A stretch of 64,000 nucleotides of DNA from Rossellomorea orangium. Lineage in GTDB: Bacteria > Bacillota > Bacilli > Bacillales > Bacillaceae_B. Below are positions 16,688-25,685 of this stretch, in pieces. Every line of letters begins with the position of its first letter. The first letter of the stretch is position 1. The notes below the pieces were generated by a model, which saw only the letters and a program-made list of their open reading frames with translations, did not search any database and was not told the DNA's origin. The stretch is from NCBI RefSeq assembly GCF_019334305.1, contig NZ_JAHWGH010000005.1, positions 43,587 to 107,586 of the forward strand, read 5' to 3'. The position numbers and the translations under genes were made by a program.

Positions 16688-18745
16688 ATGAAACGTGAAT
16701 TAATTCTATTAGCCGGCACAAAGGAAACAGAGAGAGCCCTGAAGGAGCAGTTACAGTCCGTTTTTGGTGAACTGATCCATATTACCAGTTATGCCTGTGA
16801 TGAGGGGATTCCCACTTTTTTCACAAATAAGCTGATTGTATATTCTTCAGCGCTGATCGAGCCTGAAGTACAGGAATATATCGATTTCGATTCCTGTACC
16901 ATTATGAAAGCCCGACGCACGGTGAACTACGAATACATAGATCGTATATTTGAATTGCCTCCGGGAAAGAAGATCCTTTATGTGAATGACTTCATCGAGA
17001 CTGCCCAAGAAGCCGTCGCCACGTTAAAACGACTTGGGATTGATCATGTTGACTATATTCCTTACTCCCCTTCAGGAGTATATCCCAGACACATCGACAT
17101 TGCCATTTCACCTGGAGAGATGTTGAGCATCCCCCCTACCATACCCGAAAAAATAGATATCGGCGTAAGATTGATTGATTTGAATACCATCATGAAAATT
17201 ATCTATCACTTTCAGTTATCGGAACGATTGACCTTCGATATTACTGACCGATACACCCGAAAGATCATTGAACTCAGTCAAAAACTCGGAGCCATCAATA
17301 GACGGGCGAAAACCTTGAATAAATTCCTGAACAAAGTGGTTGATGGAGTCAACGACGGAATCCTGGCCTTTCAGGAAGATGGTGAAATCACTGTTTTCAA
17401 TGAAGTCCTCGAGAGGATGGTGGGAATAACGGCCACCCATGCAATCGGGAAAAAGTTGAACAGGGTCTTTAAGAATATCGAGTTGAATCACTTCCTGACT
17501 TCCCGCCAGGATGAGGATCAAGAATATTTCACACTCAGACAACAGAATGTGATGGTCTATCGCTTCCGCTTGGAGGCTGAAGGTGTCATTGTGGCGACAT
17601 TCAAAGATATGGAAGAAACCATAGAAATGGAGAAAGTACGTAAACGCGAACTTCAAAAGAGGGGATACATCGCCAAATATACGTTTGATAGTATATTAGG
17701 AAATAGCAGACTCATCAATGAGACGAAATTGATTGCGGGGAAACTTGCCCAAAGTGAACTTCCCGTTTTGATCTATGGTGAAACTGGAACAGGGAAAGAA
17801 TTGTTCTCTGGTGCCATACATAATAGTTCCTCCCGCAAGAACAGCCCTTACCTTGCCGTGAACTGCAGTGCATTACCGGAAGATTTGTTAGAAAGTGAAC
17901 TATTCGGTTATGAGGATGGTGCCTTTACCGGAGCTAAAAAAGGGGGAAAAAAGGGCTTGTTCGAACAAGCCGACGGCGGCACTCTGTTCCTCGATGAAAT
18001 TGGGGATATCAGTTTAAAGTTGCAGGCCAGGTTGTTGAGGGTCCTTCAGGAAATGGAAATCAGGAGAATTGGAGGAAACAAGAATATCCCGGTAGATGTA
18101 AGGATCATCGCAGCCACCAACAAAGACCTTCAATCCCTAATTACAGAAGGAACATTCCGGGAAGATCTATACCACCGCTTGAAAGTCTTATCACTGCAGC
18201 TGCCAAGCCTGAGGGAAAGAAGCGGGGATATTCCCATCCTCATCGAAAATTTTCTCCGCACGGAACAAAGCAAGATCACAACAATCGACAGTGCCGTATT
18301 GGAAGCCATGCAGAACGCCCGGTGGAGTGGAAATGTCAGGGAACTTAAAAATACGCTCCTTTATATGATGACTGTCGCGGAACACAACCGATTAACGATA
18401 AATGAATTACCGAGAAATGATGATAATTTCCAAGACAACGGGGAAACTAGAAATGCCCACATTCATCCGGAAATAACCATGTCAAAATCCGAGGAGTATG
18501 TCAGTATCCTATCAGTATTATTGAGCTTCTACAATGAGGGGACAAGGGCAAGCAGAGAGAAGATTCATTCATCCCTGGAAGATAGCCCGACACCTCTATC
18601 CGTTCAACAGATCAGAACAAGATTGAACGAACTAAAAGATTTAGGATACGTCATTATCCAAAGAGGAAGGACAGGAACTGAAATTACGCCGGCAGGAATA
18701 CAGTGGTTAAACAATCAGAAAGAGAATGTTTTAACCATTAGATAA
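16688..18745 (+). CDS. Sigma-54-dependent transcriptional activator with PAS and C-terminal winged helix
   Basis: A 685-residue enhancer-binding protein. Residues 1-190 resemble a PrpR-type sensory domain, 210-320 a PAS domain (VVDGVNDGILAFQEDGEITVFNEV), and 335-565 the AAA+ core: Walker A GETGTGKE, the sigma-54 contact loop GAFTGA, Walker B GGTLFLDEIG and the Arg region RIIAATNKDL. After NARWSGNVRELKN the C-terminus (about 595-685) is not a Fis helix-turn-helix but a winged-helix-like block, PLSVQQIRTRLNELKDLGYVIIQRGRTG. Divergent from yfcC-iadA, so it most likely activates that operon in response to a small ligand. Confidence 0.9.
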   Translation: MKRELILLAGTKETERALKEQLQSVFGELIHITSYACDEGIPTFFTNKLIVYSSALIEPEVQEYIDFDSCTIMKARRTVNYEYIDRIFELPPGKKILYVNDFIETAQEAVATLKRLGIDHVDYIPYSPSGVYPRHIDIAISPGEMLSIPPTIPEKIDIGVRLIDLNTIMKIIYHFQLSERLTFDITDRYTRKIIELSQKLGAINRRAKTLNKFLNKVVDGVNDGILAFQEDGEITVFNEVLERMVGITATHAIGKKLNRVFKNIELNHFLTSRQDEDQEYFTLRQQNVMVYRFRLEAEGVIVATFKDMEETIEMEKVRKRELQKRGYIAKYTFDSILGNSRLINETKLIAGKLAQSELPVLIYGETGTGKELFSGAIHNSSSRKNSPYLAVNCSALPEDLLESELFGYEDGAFTGAKKGGKKGLFEQADGGTLFLDEIGDISLKLQARLLRVLQEMEIRRIGGNKNIPVDVRIIAATNKDLQSLITEGTFREDLYHRLKVLSLQLPSLRERSGDIPILIENFLRTEQSKITTIDSAVLEAMQNARWSGNVRELKNTLLYMMTVAEHNRLTINELPRNDDNFQDNGETRNAHIHPEITMSKSEEYVSILSVLLSFYNEGTRASREKIHSSLEDSPTPLSVQQIRTRLNELKDLGYVIIQRGRTGTEITPAGIQWLNNQKENVLTIR

Positions 18746-18818
18746 CGGGGTATCTTAATTTTAACCGGTTATAACTAGTAAATATTCTTCACGATACAAT
18801 AAGTCGAGGTGATTTTTC

Positions 18819-18887
18819 ATGGTACGTACAATCTTAATGGTCATTGGTGCAATTGTTGTTATTGGCTGGATTATCAGCATGCTTTAA
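18819..18887 (+). CDS. Small membrane peptide, 22 residues
   Basis: ATG at 18819 with GAGGTG 7 nt upstream opens a 22-codon frame MVRTILMVIGAIVVIGWIISML, almost entirely one membrane helix after an Arg at position 3. It is followed by a very strong terminator, so it forms its own unit or the tail of the activator transcript. Peptides of this size and type are easily missed in annotation. Function unknown. Confidence 0.6.
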   Translation: MVRTILMVIGAIVVIGWIISML

Positions 18888-18929
18888 GAGGTCAAACACT
18901 ATTCATGCTATTATTTGAGTTATATTATT

Positions 18930-18981
18930 GAAAATAGAAAGAGCAGAGTGGATCTTCCCCCACTCTGCTCTTTCTATTTTC
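18930..18981 (+). terminator. Strong terminator with a 22-bp stem
   Basis: A perfect stem of 22 bp (18930-18951 with 18960-18981) and an 8-nt loop, ending in a T-rich arm. It separates the small peptide gene from the universal stress gene. Confidence 0.85.
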
Positions 18982-19093
18982 ATTCCGGGAAATCCTTTTC
19001 CCTTTTATGTTAATTCTTTCAGAAATAACTGAAAAAGATTAACTTTTCTCCAAACGGGTAAACAACTTATATTCCAATACAGAGGTGATTGAC

Positions 19094-19618
19094 ATGTATA
19101 GACATATTCTATTAGCTTATGATGAAACAGACGGCAGCAAAAAAGCATTAGATGAAGTAACAAAATTAATGAAAAGTTCTATAGACTCAAAACTAACGGT
19201 ACTCCATATTTCAGACGAGAAAACAGCAAACGAACCGCGTGACAATTACACACCGACTCACGCTATAGCCGACACGTCACCAGGCTTCGATCATCAATAT
19301 ATGGGGAATCTATCCGTTTCTCCGGATAACAAAGTGCGAGAAACAGAAGAAGAACATCATGAAATCAAGACACCATCATCTACCCATCCTTTTTTAGTCA
19401 ATGCCCGCGAGAAGCTTTCTCCCCATGGAGTAGATGCTAATTATATTCACCTGTCAGGCTCTGAAGCGAAACGCATATGCGAATATGCGAAAGAAATACA
19501 GGCAGATCTGGTTGTCATTGGCAACAGCGGAAAATCCGGCATAAAAAAATGGGTACTCGGAAGCGTCAGCGAAAAAGTCGCCCATGACTGCGAATCAAGC
19601 GTACTGGTTGTAAAATAA
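19094..19618 (+). CDS. Universal stress protein, UspA family
   Basis: A 174-residue single-domain UspA protein. It begins MYRHILLAYDETDGSKKAL, and the C-terminal nucleotide motif G-x2-G-x9-G-S is present in GNSGKSGIKKWVLGSVSEKV, so ATP binding is expected. The middle (about residues 45-105) is longer and more polar than usual, rich in Thr, Asp and Glu, possibly a flexible insert. ATG 19094 is preferred over an upstream GTG at 19085 because AGAGGTG is then 6 nt away. Own transcription unit with a palindromic terminator. Confidence 0.85.
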   Translation: MYRHILLAYDETDGSKKALDEVTKLMKSSIDSKLTVLHISDEKTANEPRDNYTPTHAIADTSPGFDHQYMGNLSVSPDNKVRETEEEHHEIKTPSSTHPFLVNAREKLSPHGVDANYIHLSGSEAKRICEYAKEIQADLVVIGNSGKSGIKKWVLGSVSEKVAHDCESSVLVVK

Positions 19619-19621
19619 GAT

Positions 19622-19663
19622 AAAATAGAGGGACGGACCTTTAAAGGTCCGTCCCTCTATTTT
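19622..19663. terminator. Bidirectional terminator, perfect 42-bp palindrome
   Basis: Two 21-nt arms (19622-19642 and 19643-19663) are exact reverse complements and bounded by AAAA and TTTT. It lies between convergent genes and serves both. Confidence 0.9.
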
Positions 19664-19665
19664 GC

Positions 19666-20118
19666 TTATTCCCCTGTTAATTCATCAAATCGTTTATGGC
19701 TGCTTTCTTCATCGAAGCTGCTATAGATCCGATAATCCTCAGCGTCCAGTATGCGATAATGCTTACTGAAAAGATTTTGTTGCAGGATGTAATCATCGGT
19801 TTTTTTCAAATCTTTCCACCAAATTTTTCCACCAAGGGTTTTTTCTTTTCGATAATCAATCCCTTCCCGGGCAATGATTTCAATGACTTCAAGGGGTTCC
19901 CCCCCCAAACTAACCGTTAAGGTTTCACTATCTTTAAACAACGCACAGATAGCTACGGCAGCTGTCCAGCTCGCCATGACTCTTCCCTTCTCAATCTGCA
20001 CCAGGGTCTTTTTCGATAGCCCTATGACTGTCGCCATCTTATCCTGGGTATAGCCCGCTTCGGTTCGTATCAGCCTTAACTTTTCAGAGATGATTAATAT
20101 GATTTCTTCTTTTGTCAT
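19666..20118 (-). CDS. XRE-family helix-turn-helix regulator
   Basis: A 150-residue protein with an N-terminal HTH of the lambda-repressor type (residues about 10-60: LRLIRTEAGYTQDKMATVIGLSKKTLVQIEKGR) and a C-terminal half (75-150) of unknown fold, rich in aromatic and charged residues. The start has AAAGGTG at good spacing. It is divergent from the photolyase gene 233 bp away, which it might control, but no operator was identified. Confidence 0.75.
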   Translation of the reverse strand: MTKEEIILIISEKLRLIRTEAGYTQDKMATVIGLSKKTLVQIEKGRVMASWTAAVAICALFKDSETLTVSLGGEPLEVIEIIAREGIDYRKEKTLGGKIWWKDLKKTDDYILQQNLFSKHYRILDAEDYRIYSSFDEESSHKRFDELTGE

Positions 20119-20351
20119 GGTTTCACACCTTATTTGTTTATAGTGTAATATTACACCTAAAGCACCACTGTTTTCAATCTTATTGGAATATTTATTGTCA
20201 AACCCATTGATTTTTGTATCGATTCCATCGATTTATTATACTTTTAGATAGGCTGGAACGGGTAAAAAACGCTTCAGTCCTATTAACAAACACAATTTAA
20301 ACCTAATGGACATTTGATCATAAGCCACATCTCATACGAGGAGGAATCAAA

Positions 20352-21758
20352 ATGGATAAATCAATCATCGTTTTGTTTAGGGAAGATCTGAGGATCCATG
20401 ATAACCCCGCACTCTATTCGGCTTGCCAGGAAGGCAACGTGATCCCTCTTTATATTTGGGATGAGGAAACTTCCCATTCCACCAGCGGCGAGGCAAAGAA
20501 ATGGTGGCTGCATCGCAATATCGATTCTTTTCAGAGCACAATCCGTTCAATTGGCGGCCGACTCTTTCTTGATGCAGGAAAAATCGAAGAAATCCTTCCG
20601 AAATGGGTGGAGAAAACAAATGCCCAAGCAGTATATTGGAATCGCGCGTATGAGCCTAAAGTATATGAACGGGACCTGAAATTGGCACATTCATTGTCCT
20701 CTCAAGGTATAGAGGTCAAAACGTACGAAGGATCCCTTCTTTTACCACCGTGGAAAATTAAAAAGGATGACGACAGTCCTTATAAAGTATACTCGGCTTT
20801 CTACAGGTCAATCAGGAAAGAACACATCCCGGAGCCATTTCCTTCCCCTGAACACCTGGAGATTCCAACATTCAAGAAGGAAGGGATGTCCCTTGAGGAT
20901 TTAGGTCTTTTACCATCCATCCCCTGGTATCACGTCATGGAAAGCATATGGGAACCGGGCGAAGAAGCAGCATTTACAAGATTAAACTCATTTCTGGAGA
21001 GTAGCCTGCATGACTATTCAGAAGGAAGAGATTTTCCCAGTGTAGGACATCATTCCACCCTGTCTCCATATTTAGCCCTCGGGGTGATATCTGTCAGGAA
21101 GATTTTCCATACATTGATTGAAATGAAAAACAAACCTGTGGAACCTTTTATCAAGCAACTTATATGGAGAGAATTCTCATATACAGTACTCCTTCACCAT
21201 CCCGAGTCCACCACTCGGCCACTCAATGAAAAATTCGGAAAGTTTGAGTGGCAACCAAATGAAGATGAATGGGAGAAGTGGACAAAAGGTCAAACCGGCT
21301 ATCCGATTGTGGATGCCGGAATGAGGGAATTGTGGGCAACCGGATTCATGCACAATCGGGTTCGGATGATTGTCTCTTCCTTCCTCACAAAGCATTTGCT
21401 CATTCCATGGCAAAGAGGAGCGGAATGGTTCCTCAATACCCTTATCGATGCAGACCTGGCAAATAATTCGATGGGATGGCAATGGGTAGCGGGTTCAGGG
21501 CTCGATTCAGCCCCTTACTTCCGCATCTTCAATCCCACACTGCAGAGTAAAAAATTTGATGAAGACGGCACCTACATCCGAATGTGGGTGCCTGAACTAA
21601 ATAACCTTCCCAACAAATATATTCACAAGCCATCGGACACACCCGCTGATGTATTGGAACAGTCCGATATCACGCTGGGAAAGGATTATCCTTGTCCGAT
21701 CGTCGATCACAAAGCAGCGCGCGAAAGGGCTTTGGAGCGGTACGAAGAGATAAAATAA
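20352..21758 (+). CDS. phrB: Deoxyribodipyrimidine photolyase
   Basis: Light-driven flavoprotein that splits cyclobutane pyrimidine dimers. At 468 residues it has the N-terminal antenna-cofactor domain (LFREDLRIHDNPAL, residues 1-130) and the C-terminal FAD domain with LSPYLALGVIS, QLIWREFSYTVL, GYPIVDAGMRELWATGFMHNRVRM and DADLANNSMGWQWVAGSG. The Trp residues for electron transfer lie in these blocks. The ATG follows AGGAGG. Single gene between terminators. CPD class I is favoured over cryptochrome or (6-4) enzymes. Confidence 0.93.
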   Translation: MDKSIIVLFREDLRIHDNPALYSACQEGNVIPLYIWDEETSHSTSGEAKKWWLHRNIDSFQSTIRSIGGRLFLDAGKIEEILPKWVEKTNAQAVYWNRAYEPKVYERDLKLAHSLSSQGIEVKTYEGSLLLPPWKIKKDDDSPYKVYSAFYRSIRKEHIPEPFPSPEHLEIPTFKKEGMSLEDLGLLPSIPWYHVMESIWEPGEEAAFTRLNSFLESSLHDYSEGRDFPSVGHHSTLSPYLALGVISVRKIFHTLIEMKNKPVEPFIKQLIWREFSYTVLLHHPESTTRPLNEKFGKFEWQPNEDEWEKWTKGQTGYPIVDAGMRELWATGFMHNRVRMIVSSFLTKHLLIPWQRGAEWFLNTLIDADLANNSMGWQWVAGSGLDSAPYFRIFNPTLQSKKFDEDGTYIRMWVPELNNLPNKYIHKPSDTPADVLEQSDITLGKDYPCPIVDHKAARERALERYEEIK

Positions 21759-21775
21759 ATAGACTACGCATGACA

Positions 21776-21806
21776 AAAGGACCCAATAGCGATTATTGGG
21801 TCCTTT
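21776..21806. terminator. Bidirectional terminator
   Basis: A 13-bp perfect stem (21776-21788 with 21794-21806) and a 5-nt loop between convergent phrB and putP. Confidence 0.85.
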
Positions 21807-21817
21807 CCGTTACAGCC

Positions 21818-23287
21818 TTAATCTTTCAGGCGTAATTTAACCGTATCGAATTCTTCCTGCACTTCTTTTGAAGGCGGGTTGCCAACTAAGCTGAAGATGA
21901 ATATTGCAATGGTAGCAAAGATGAATCCTGGAAGAAGTTCGTACACATCGAATAGTCCTCCAGACAACTGCTTCCATACAATAACTGTTACTGCACCTGT
22001 AATCATACCTGCAAGGGCACCGTTACGAGTCATTCGCTTCCAGAATAAGCTTAGGATGACAACCGGTCCAAAGGCTGCACCAAATCCTGCCCAAGCATAA
22101 CTGACAAGTTCCAATACCTTACTATCACGATCATAGCCAAGGAAGATTGCGAGGATTGCGATGACCACTACAGAAATTCGACCAACCAAGACTTCTTCCT
22201 TTTGGCTTGCTTCTTTCCTGAATATCGCTTTATAGAAATCCTGAGCCAGGGCACTGGAAGAAACAAGTAGCTGAGAATCCACTGTGCTCATGATCGCTGA
22301 CAGAATCGCCGCCAGTAAGAAACCGGCTACCCAAGGATTAAATAATACTTGGGAGAACATGATGAATACCGTTTCTGAATTTTCTAACGGTGAATCGGCG
22401 AAATACGCAATACCTGAGAATCCGATGAAGATTGCCCCAAACAAGGAAACAATCATCCATACCATACCAATCAGGCGGGCTTTCGGAATTTCTTTCGTAG
22501 ATTTAATTCCCATAAATCGAACAATGATATGAGGCTGTCCGAAATAACCCAAGCCCCATGCGAGAAGCGATACGACCGATACAAATGTCGCTCCTGTGTA
22601 AACATTCAAGTAAGATGGATCAATGCTTGATACGGCACTTACCGTCGCATCCCATCCGCCGATCTCAGAGATGGCTACTATTGGAATAATGATCAATGCC
22701 AAGAACATCAGGATACCCTGAATGAAATCTGTCCAGCTGGCCGCAAGGAATCCACCAAAGAACGTATATGAAAGGATAACACCTGCTCCAACCCATAAAG
22801 CTAACCGATAATCCATATTGAATGATTCTTCAAGTAAGATTGCTCCACCGACTAAACTTGATGAAGTATAGAACGTAAAGAAGATCAGGATGATGATAGC
22901 AGAGAACACTCGAAGAATTTTGCTTGAATCGTGGAAACGATTCTCAAAGAAATCCGGTACTGTAATGGAATCATTGGCAACTTCCGTATATACACGGAAT
23001 GGTTTTGCAACAAATTGCCAGTTCAGGTACGCACCTACCGAAAGACCGATTGCCAACCAGATTGACCCCATACCACTTGCATAAATGGCACCAGGCAACC
23101 CAAGCATCAACCAACCGCTCATGTCGGATGATCCCGCACTGAGGGCGGCTACACCGGCAGTTAATCGTCTTCCTCCTAAAACATAGTCGGATAAGTTACT
23201 GGTTAACTTCGCTGCCATGTAACCAATAACACCCATTCCAATTAAATATATGATGATCGATGTTAACGTCTGAATATTAATATCCAT
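21818..23287 (-). CDS. putP: Sodium/proline symporter PutP (OpuE-like)
   Basis: A 489-residue member of the sodium:solute symporter (SSS) family with 12-13 helices. The family signature is in helices 2-5: GGRRLTAGVAALSAGSSDMSGWLMLGLPGAIYASG is split around the conserved SSDMSGW, and the helix 6-9 region includes GYFGQPHIIVRFM. Helix 9 carries SAIMSTVDSQLLVSSS. It could serve nutrition (PutP) or osmoprotection (OpuE), which sequence alone does not decide. A 29-codon peptide gene ends 3 nt before the start and contains the AAAGGAG ribosome site. Confidence 0.9.
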   Translation of the reverse strand: MDINIQTLTSIIIYLIGMGVIGYMAAKLTSNLSDYVLGGRRLTAGVAALSAGSSDMSGWLMLGLPGAIYASGMGSIWLAIGLSVGAYLNWQFVAKPFRVYTEVANDSITVPDFFENRFHDSSKILRVFSAIIILIFFTFYTSSSLVGGAILLEESFNMDYRLALWVGAGVILSYTFFGGFLAASWTDFIQGILMFLALIIIPIVAISEIGGWDATVSAVSSIDPSYLNVYTGATFVSVVSLLAWGLGYFGQPHIIVRFMGIKSTKEIPKARLIGMVWMIVSLFGAIFIGFSGIAYFADSPLENSETVFIMFSQVLFNPWVAGFLLAAILSAIMSTVDSQLLVSSSALAQDFYKAIFRKEASQKEEVLVGRISVVVIAILAIFLGYDRDSKVLELVSYAWAGFGAAFGPVVILSLFWKRMTRNGALAGMITGAVTVIVWKQLSGGLFDVYELLPGFIFATIAIFIFSLVGNPPSKEVQEEFDTVKLRLKD

Positions 23288-23290
23288 AAT

Positions 23291-23380
23291 CTACTCCTTT
23301 GTTTGTTCTGTGAAAAAAGTGATGATTGATAAAATGATCAATGTCGGCATTGGAATTAATAGCCATAACCAGGTTCCCAT
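23291..23380 (-). CDS. Small symporter accessory membrane peptide
   Basis: A frame of 29 codons from ATG 23380 (GAAGGA 6 nt upstream), or 35 codons from TTG 23398 (AGGAGG 9 nt upstream), ends 3 nt before putP. The product, MGTWLWLLIPMPTLIILSII and a charged tail TFFTEQTKE, is a single membrane helix. Short peptides directly before sodium symporter genes are known as small accessory subunits (compare MetS for NSS transporters). Translational coupling to putP is evident from spacing. Function in symporter stability or activity is inference. Confidence 0.7.
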   Translation of the reverse strand: MGTWLWLLIPMPTLIILSIITFFTEQTKE

Positions 23381-23663
23381 TGTTAATCCTTCACCCAATT
23401 TCAAACCCCTCCTTCTTATGCAATTAAGTGTATTTTTTATACACTTTCTTTTTAAATGTTATTTTCCCGGCTGTTGTAGACACAAGATTTATCATACCAT
23501 AATACAGATTTTTTTAAAGTCATACGCCTTACAACAAGAGAAAGTCATGAATAAAAATACAGTAATATTCGATATTTTTGTTTTATATCAGCTATTCCTC
23601 TATATTTATTCACAAAAAATTATTTAAATTTATTCAAAAAACAGTACTTTTTTCACACTTCTG

Positions 23664-24227
23664 TCAAAATAACGTACCCAGCAGATACGCTTTATTCATA
23701 GTTTTTTCATAATCAAATTTTTTATCCCTGTCCATTGTGTCAAAAAAGATCTCTACTTCTTTATCAATGACCCCCATCCTTTCTGAAATTCCCGATATTA
23801 ATTGGTGTCGCAACGCTTCATTATGACCATTTGAGAGAAACTCCTCTTTTGTTTCACCTGCAAGCCCCACCCAAAGAACCTTCTGATGACTGATTTGAGT
23901 AAAAGCCGGATATGTAAAGACTCGATCAATATACCCTTTCATGATGGCAGGCAAACCATACCACCATATCGGAAATACGAAGATCAGGGCATCATATCGC
24001 TTTAATTTCTTTCTCTCCTTATCGACAATATATGAAGGCTTCCCTTTCAGGGGGGTATCCCATTCTTCTTCGCCTTTGTCATCTAACACCGGATGGAATT
24101 CCTCCCTGTATAAATCCAGTATCGATGTTTTATATTCTTTCTCGTGAAGGCCTTTCTGAATATGCTTTGTGATGGAAAATGTAAGGGAGTTCGTTCGGGG
24201 ATGGGCAACAATCATAAGTACTTTCAA
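23664..24227 (-). CDS. NAD(P)H dehydrogenase (quinone)/flavodoxin-fold reductase
   Basis: A 187-residue Flavodoxin_2-fold oxidoreductase, KefF/YwrO/MdaB-like. FMN/FAD-binding stretches are MIVAHPRTNSLTFSI (phosphate loop) and VFPIWWYGLPAIMKGYIDRVF (substrate side). The start is taken as TTG 24227, with AAGGAG 9 nt upstream and the family's KVLMIVAHP right after it. The frame remains open for 56 more codons but without family similarity. Probably reduces quinones or azo compounds with NAD(P)H in the cytoplasm. Confidence 0.8.
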   Translation of the reverse strand: MKVLMIVAHPRTNSLTFSITKHIQKGLHEKEYKTSILDLYREEFHPVLDDKGEEEWDTPLKGKPSYIVDKERKKLKRYDALIFVFPIWWYGLPAIMKGYIDRVFTYPAFTQISHQKVLWVGLAGETKEEFLSNGHNEALRHQLISGISERMGVIDKEVEIFFDTMDRDKKFDYEKTMNKAYLLGTLF

Positions 24228-24370
24228 GAATACCAACTCCTTAAATGAACTTTCGTGATTACTGTGTTTAACTCTCTGTTCAGGATAACATACTGAATTT
24301 CCTATCAAGTCGGCTTCCTTGTAATTTGCCAAATCAGAGCAGGCAACATACAGGAAAACCTCCCCTTTCC

Positions 24371-24407
24371 AAAAAAAAGAAGGTGAAATCAACATGATCT
24401 CACCTTC
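24371..24407 (-). terminator. Terminator of the dicarboxylate symporter gene
   Basis: A 13-bp stem including one G-U pair (24407-24395 with 24391-24379) and a 3-nt loop is followed by eight T on the minus strand. Confidence 0.85.
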
Positions 24408-24440
24408 CGTTTGTTTTACAATATGGTGGCTGTCACTTGG

Positions 24441-25685
24441 TTACGCTTCGCCTCTTTGTATCTTTATGGTGCGCTTTTTTTCAGTCTCTGATACAAATAG
24501 GGCGCATGCAGCATCACCTGAAATATTGATGGATGTTCGAGCCATATCAAGAAGGCGGTCTATCCCTAAAATCAAGCCGATCCCTTCAACAGGAAGATTG
24601 ACACTGCTTAGAACCATGGCAAGAAGGATTAGACCTACTCCTGGTACTCCCGCCGTACCGATACTCGCCAATACAGCTGTCAGAACGACCGTTATCAGCT
24701 GTTCCATCGATAGATCGACATTATACACCTGAGAGATGAATACAGTCGCAACACCTTGCATGATGGCAGTACCATCCATGTTGATCGTCGCTCCTAATGG
24801 TTGAACGAAGGAACTCACAGATTTAGAAACACCCAATCTCTGCTGGGCAACATCCATGGAAATCGGAAGAGTCGCATTACTGCTTGAAGTACTGAATCCA
24901 ACGCTCATGGCAGGGCTGAAATTCTTAAAGAACCAAAGCGGATTCTTCTTAGCAAGCAGGAGAATCGTTCCACCATACGTAATGAATGCGTGAACGATGA
25001 GAGCCGCCAATACAACGACAAAATAAAGCCACATTGCTTTTAAAGCACTGGCACCCTGACTACCGATTGCAGAAGCAATCAACCCGAATGTTCCGTATGG
25101 AGCGAATTTCATAACAAGGGTGACGAGATACATCATCAGGTCATTCCCTTGCTCCACAAGTTTCAGGATGCCTTTTGTCTTCTCCCCTAAAGCTGTTAAT
25201 CCAAACCCGATGAAGATGGCAAAGGCGATGATCTGGAGCATATTGCCTTCCGTCATGGCAGTTAGCGGATTTTTAGGAATAATGTTCATTAGTGTCTCCC
25301 CAACCGGAGGAGCTTCTTCTGTTTTAAAACCTTCTGATTGGGAAGTATCAATCCCTTCCACAAGTCCAGGATCAATAATATAAGCAAGAGTCAAACCGAT
25401 TACGATGGCAATACACGTTGTCACTAAGAAGTAGACAATGGTCTTCAACCCTATTCTCCCTAGCTTCTTCGGATCCCCAAGCCCTGCCGATCCAAGAACA
25501 ATGGAAAGGAAGACAATCGGTACCACAAGCATGCTGATAAGATTAAGGAATATTTTCCCTAGTGGAGTGAAGAGATATGGATCTAATATATCGAATAAAT
25601 CTTTTGCAAAAATATTAAGTAATAAACCAACTACCGCACCAAGTATCAAAGCGGTAATAATCTTCGTTGTTAAGTTAAATTTCAT
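24441..25685 (-). CDS. Glutamate/aspartate:proton (sodium) symporter, GltP/GltT type
   Basis: A 414-residue dicarboxylate/amino acid:cation symporter (DAACS, GltPh fold). Diagnostic motifs are the serine-rich reentrant loop STSSSNATLP near residue 270, NMDGTAIMQG near 300, and GIDRLLDMARTSINISGDA near 375, whose Asp and Arg bind the substrate amino and side-chain groups; the Arg suggests acidic amino acids. B. subtilis GltP has the same length, GltT is slightly longer. Single gene with its own terminator. Confidence 0.9.
   Translation of the reverse strand: MKFNLTTKIITALILGAVVGLLLNIFAKDLFDILDPYLFTPLGKIFLNLISMLVVPIVFLSIVLGSAGLGDPKKLGRIGLKTIVYFLVTTCIAIVIGLTLAYIIDPGLVEGIDTSQSEGFKTEEAPPVGETLMNIIPKNPLTAMTEGNMLQIIAFAIFIGFGLTALGEKTKGILKLVEQGNDLMMYLVTLVMKFAPYGTFGLIASAIGSQGASALKAMWLYFVVVLAALIVHAFITYGGTILLLAKKNPLWFFKNFSPAMSVGFSTSSSNATLPISMDVAQQRLGVSKSVSSFVQPLGATINMDGTAIMQGVATVFISQVYNVDLSMEQLITVVLTAVLASIGTAGVPGVGLILLAMVLSSVNLPVEGIGLILGIDRLLDMARTSINISGDAACALFVSETEKKRTIKIQRGEA

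Noticed and set aside
24228..24395. N-terminal extension of the quinone reductase by 56 codons
   Set aside because: The family begins at KVLMIVAHP, and a ribosome site precedes the TTG there; the extension lacks both.
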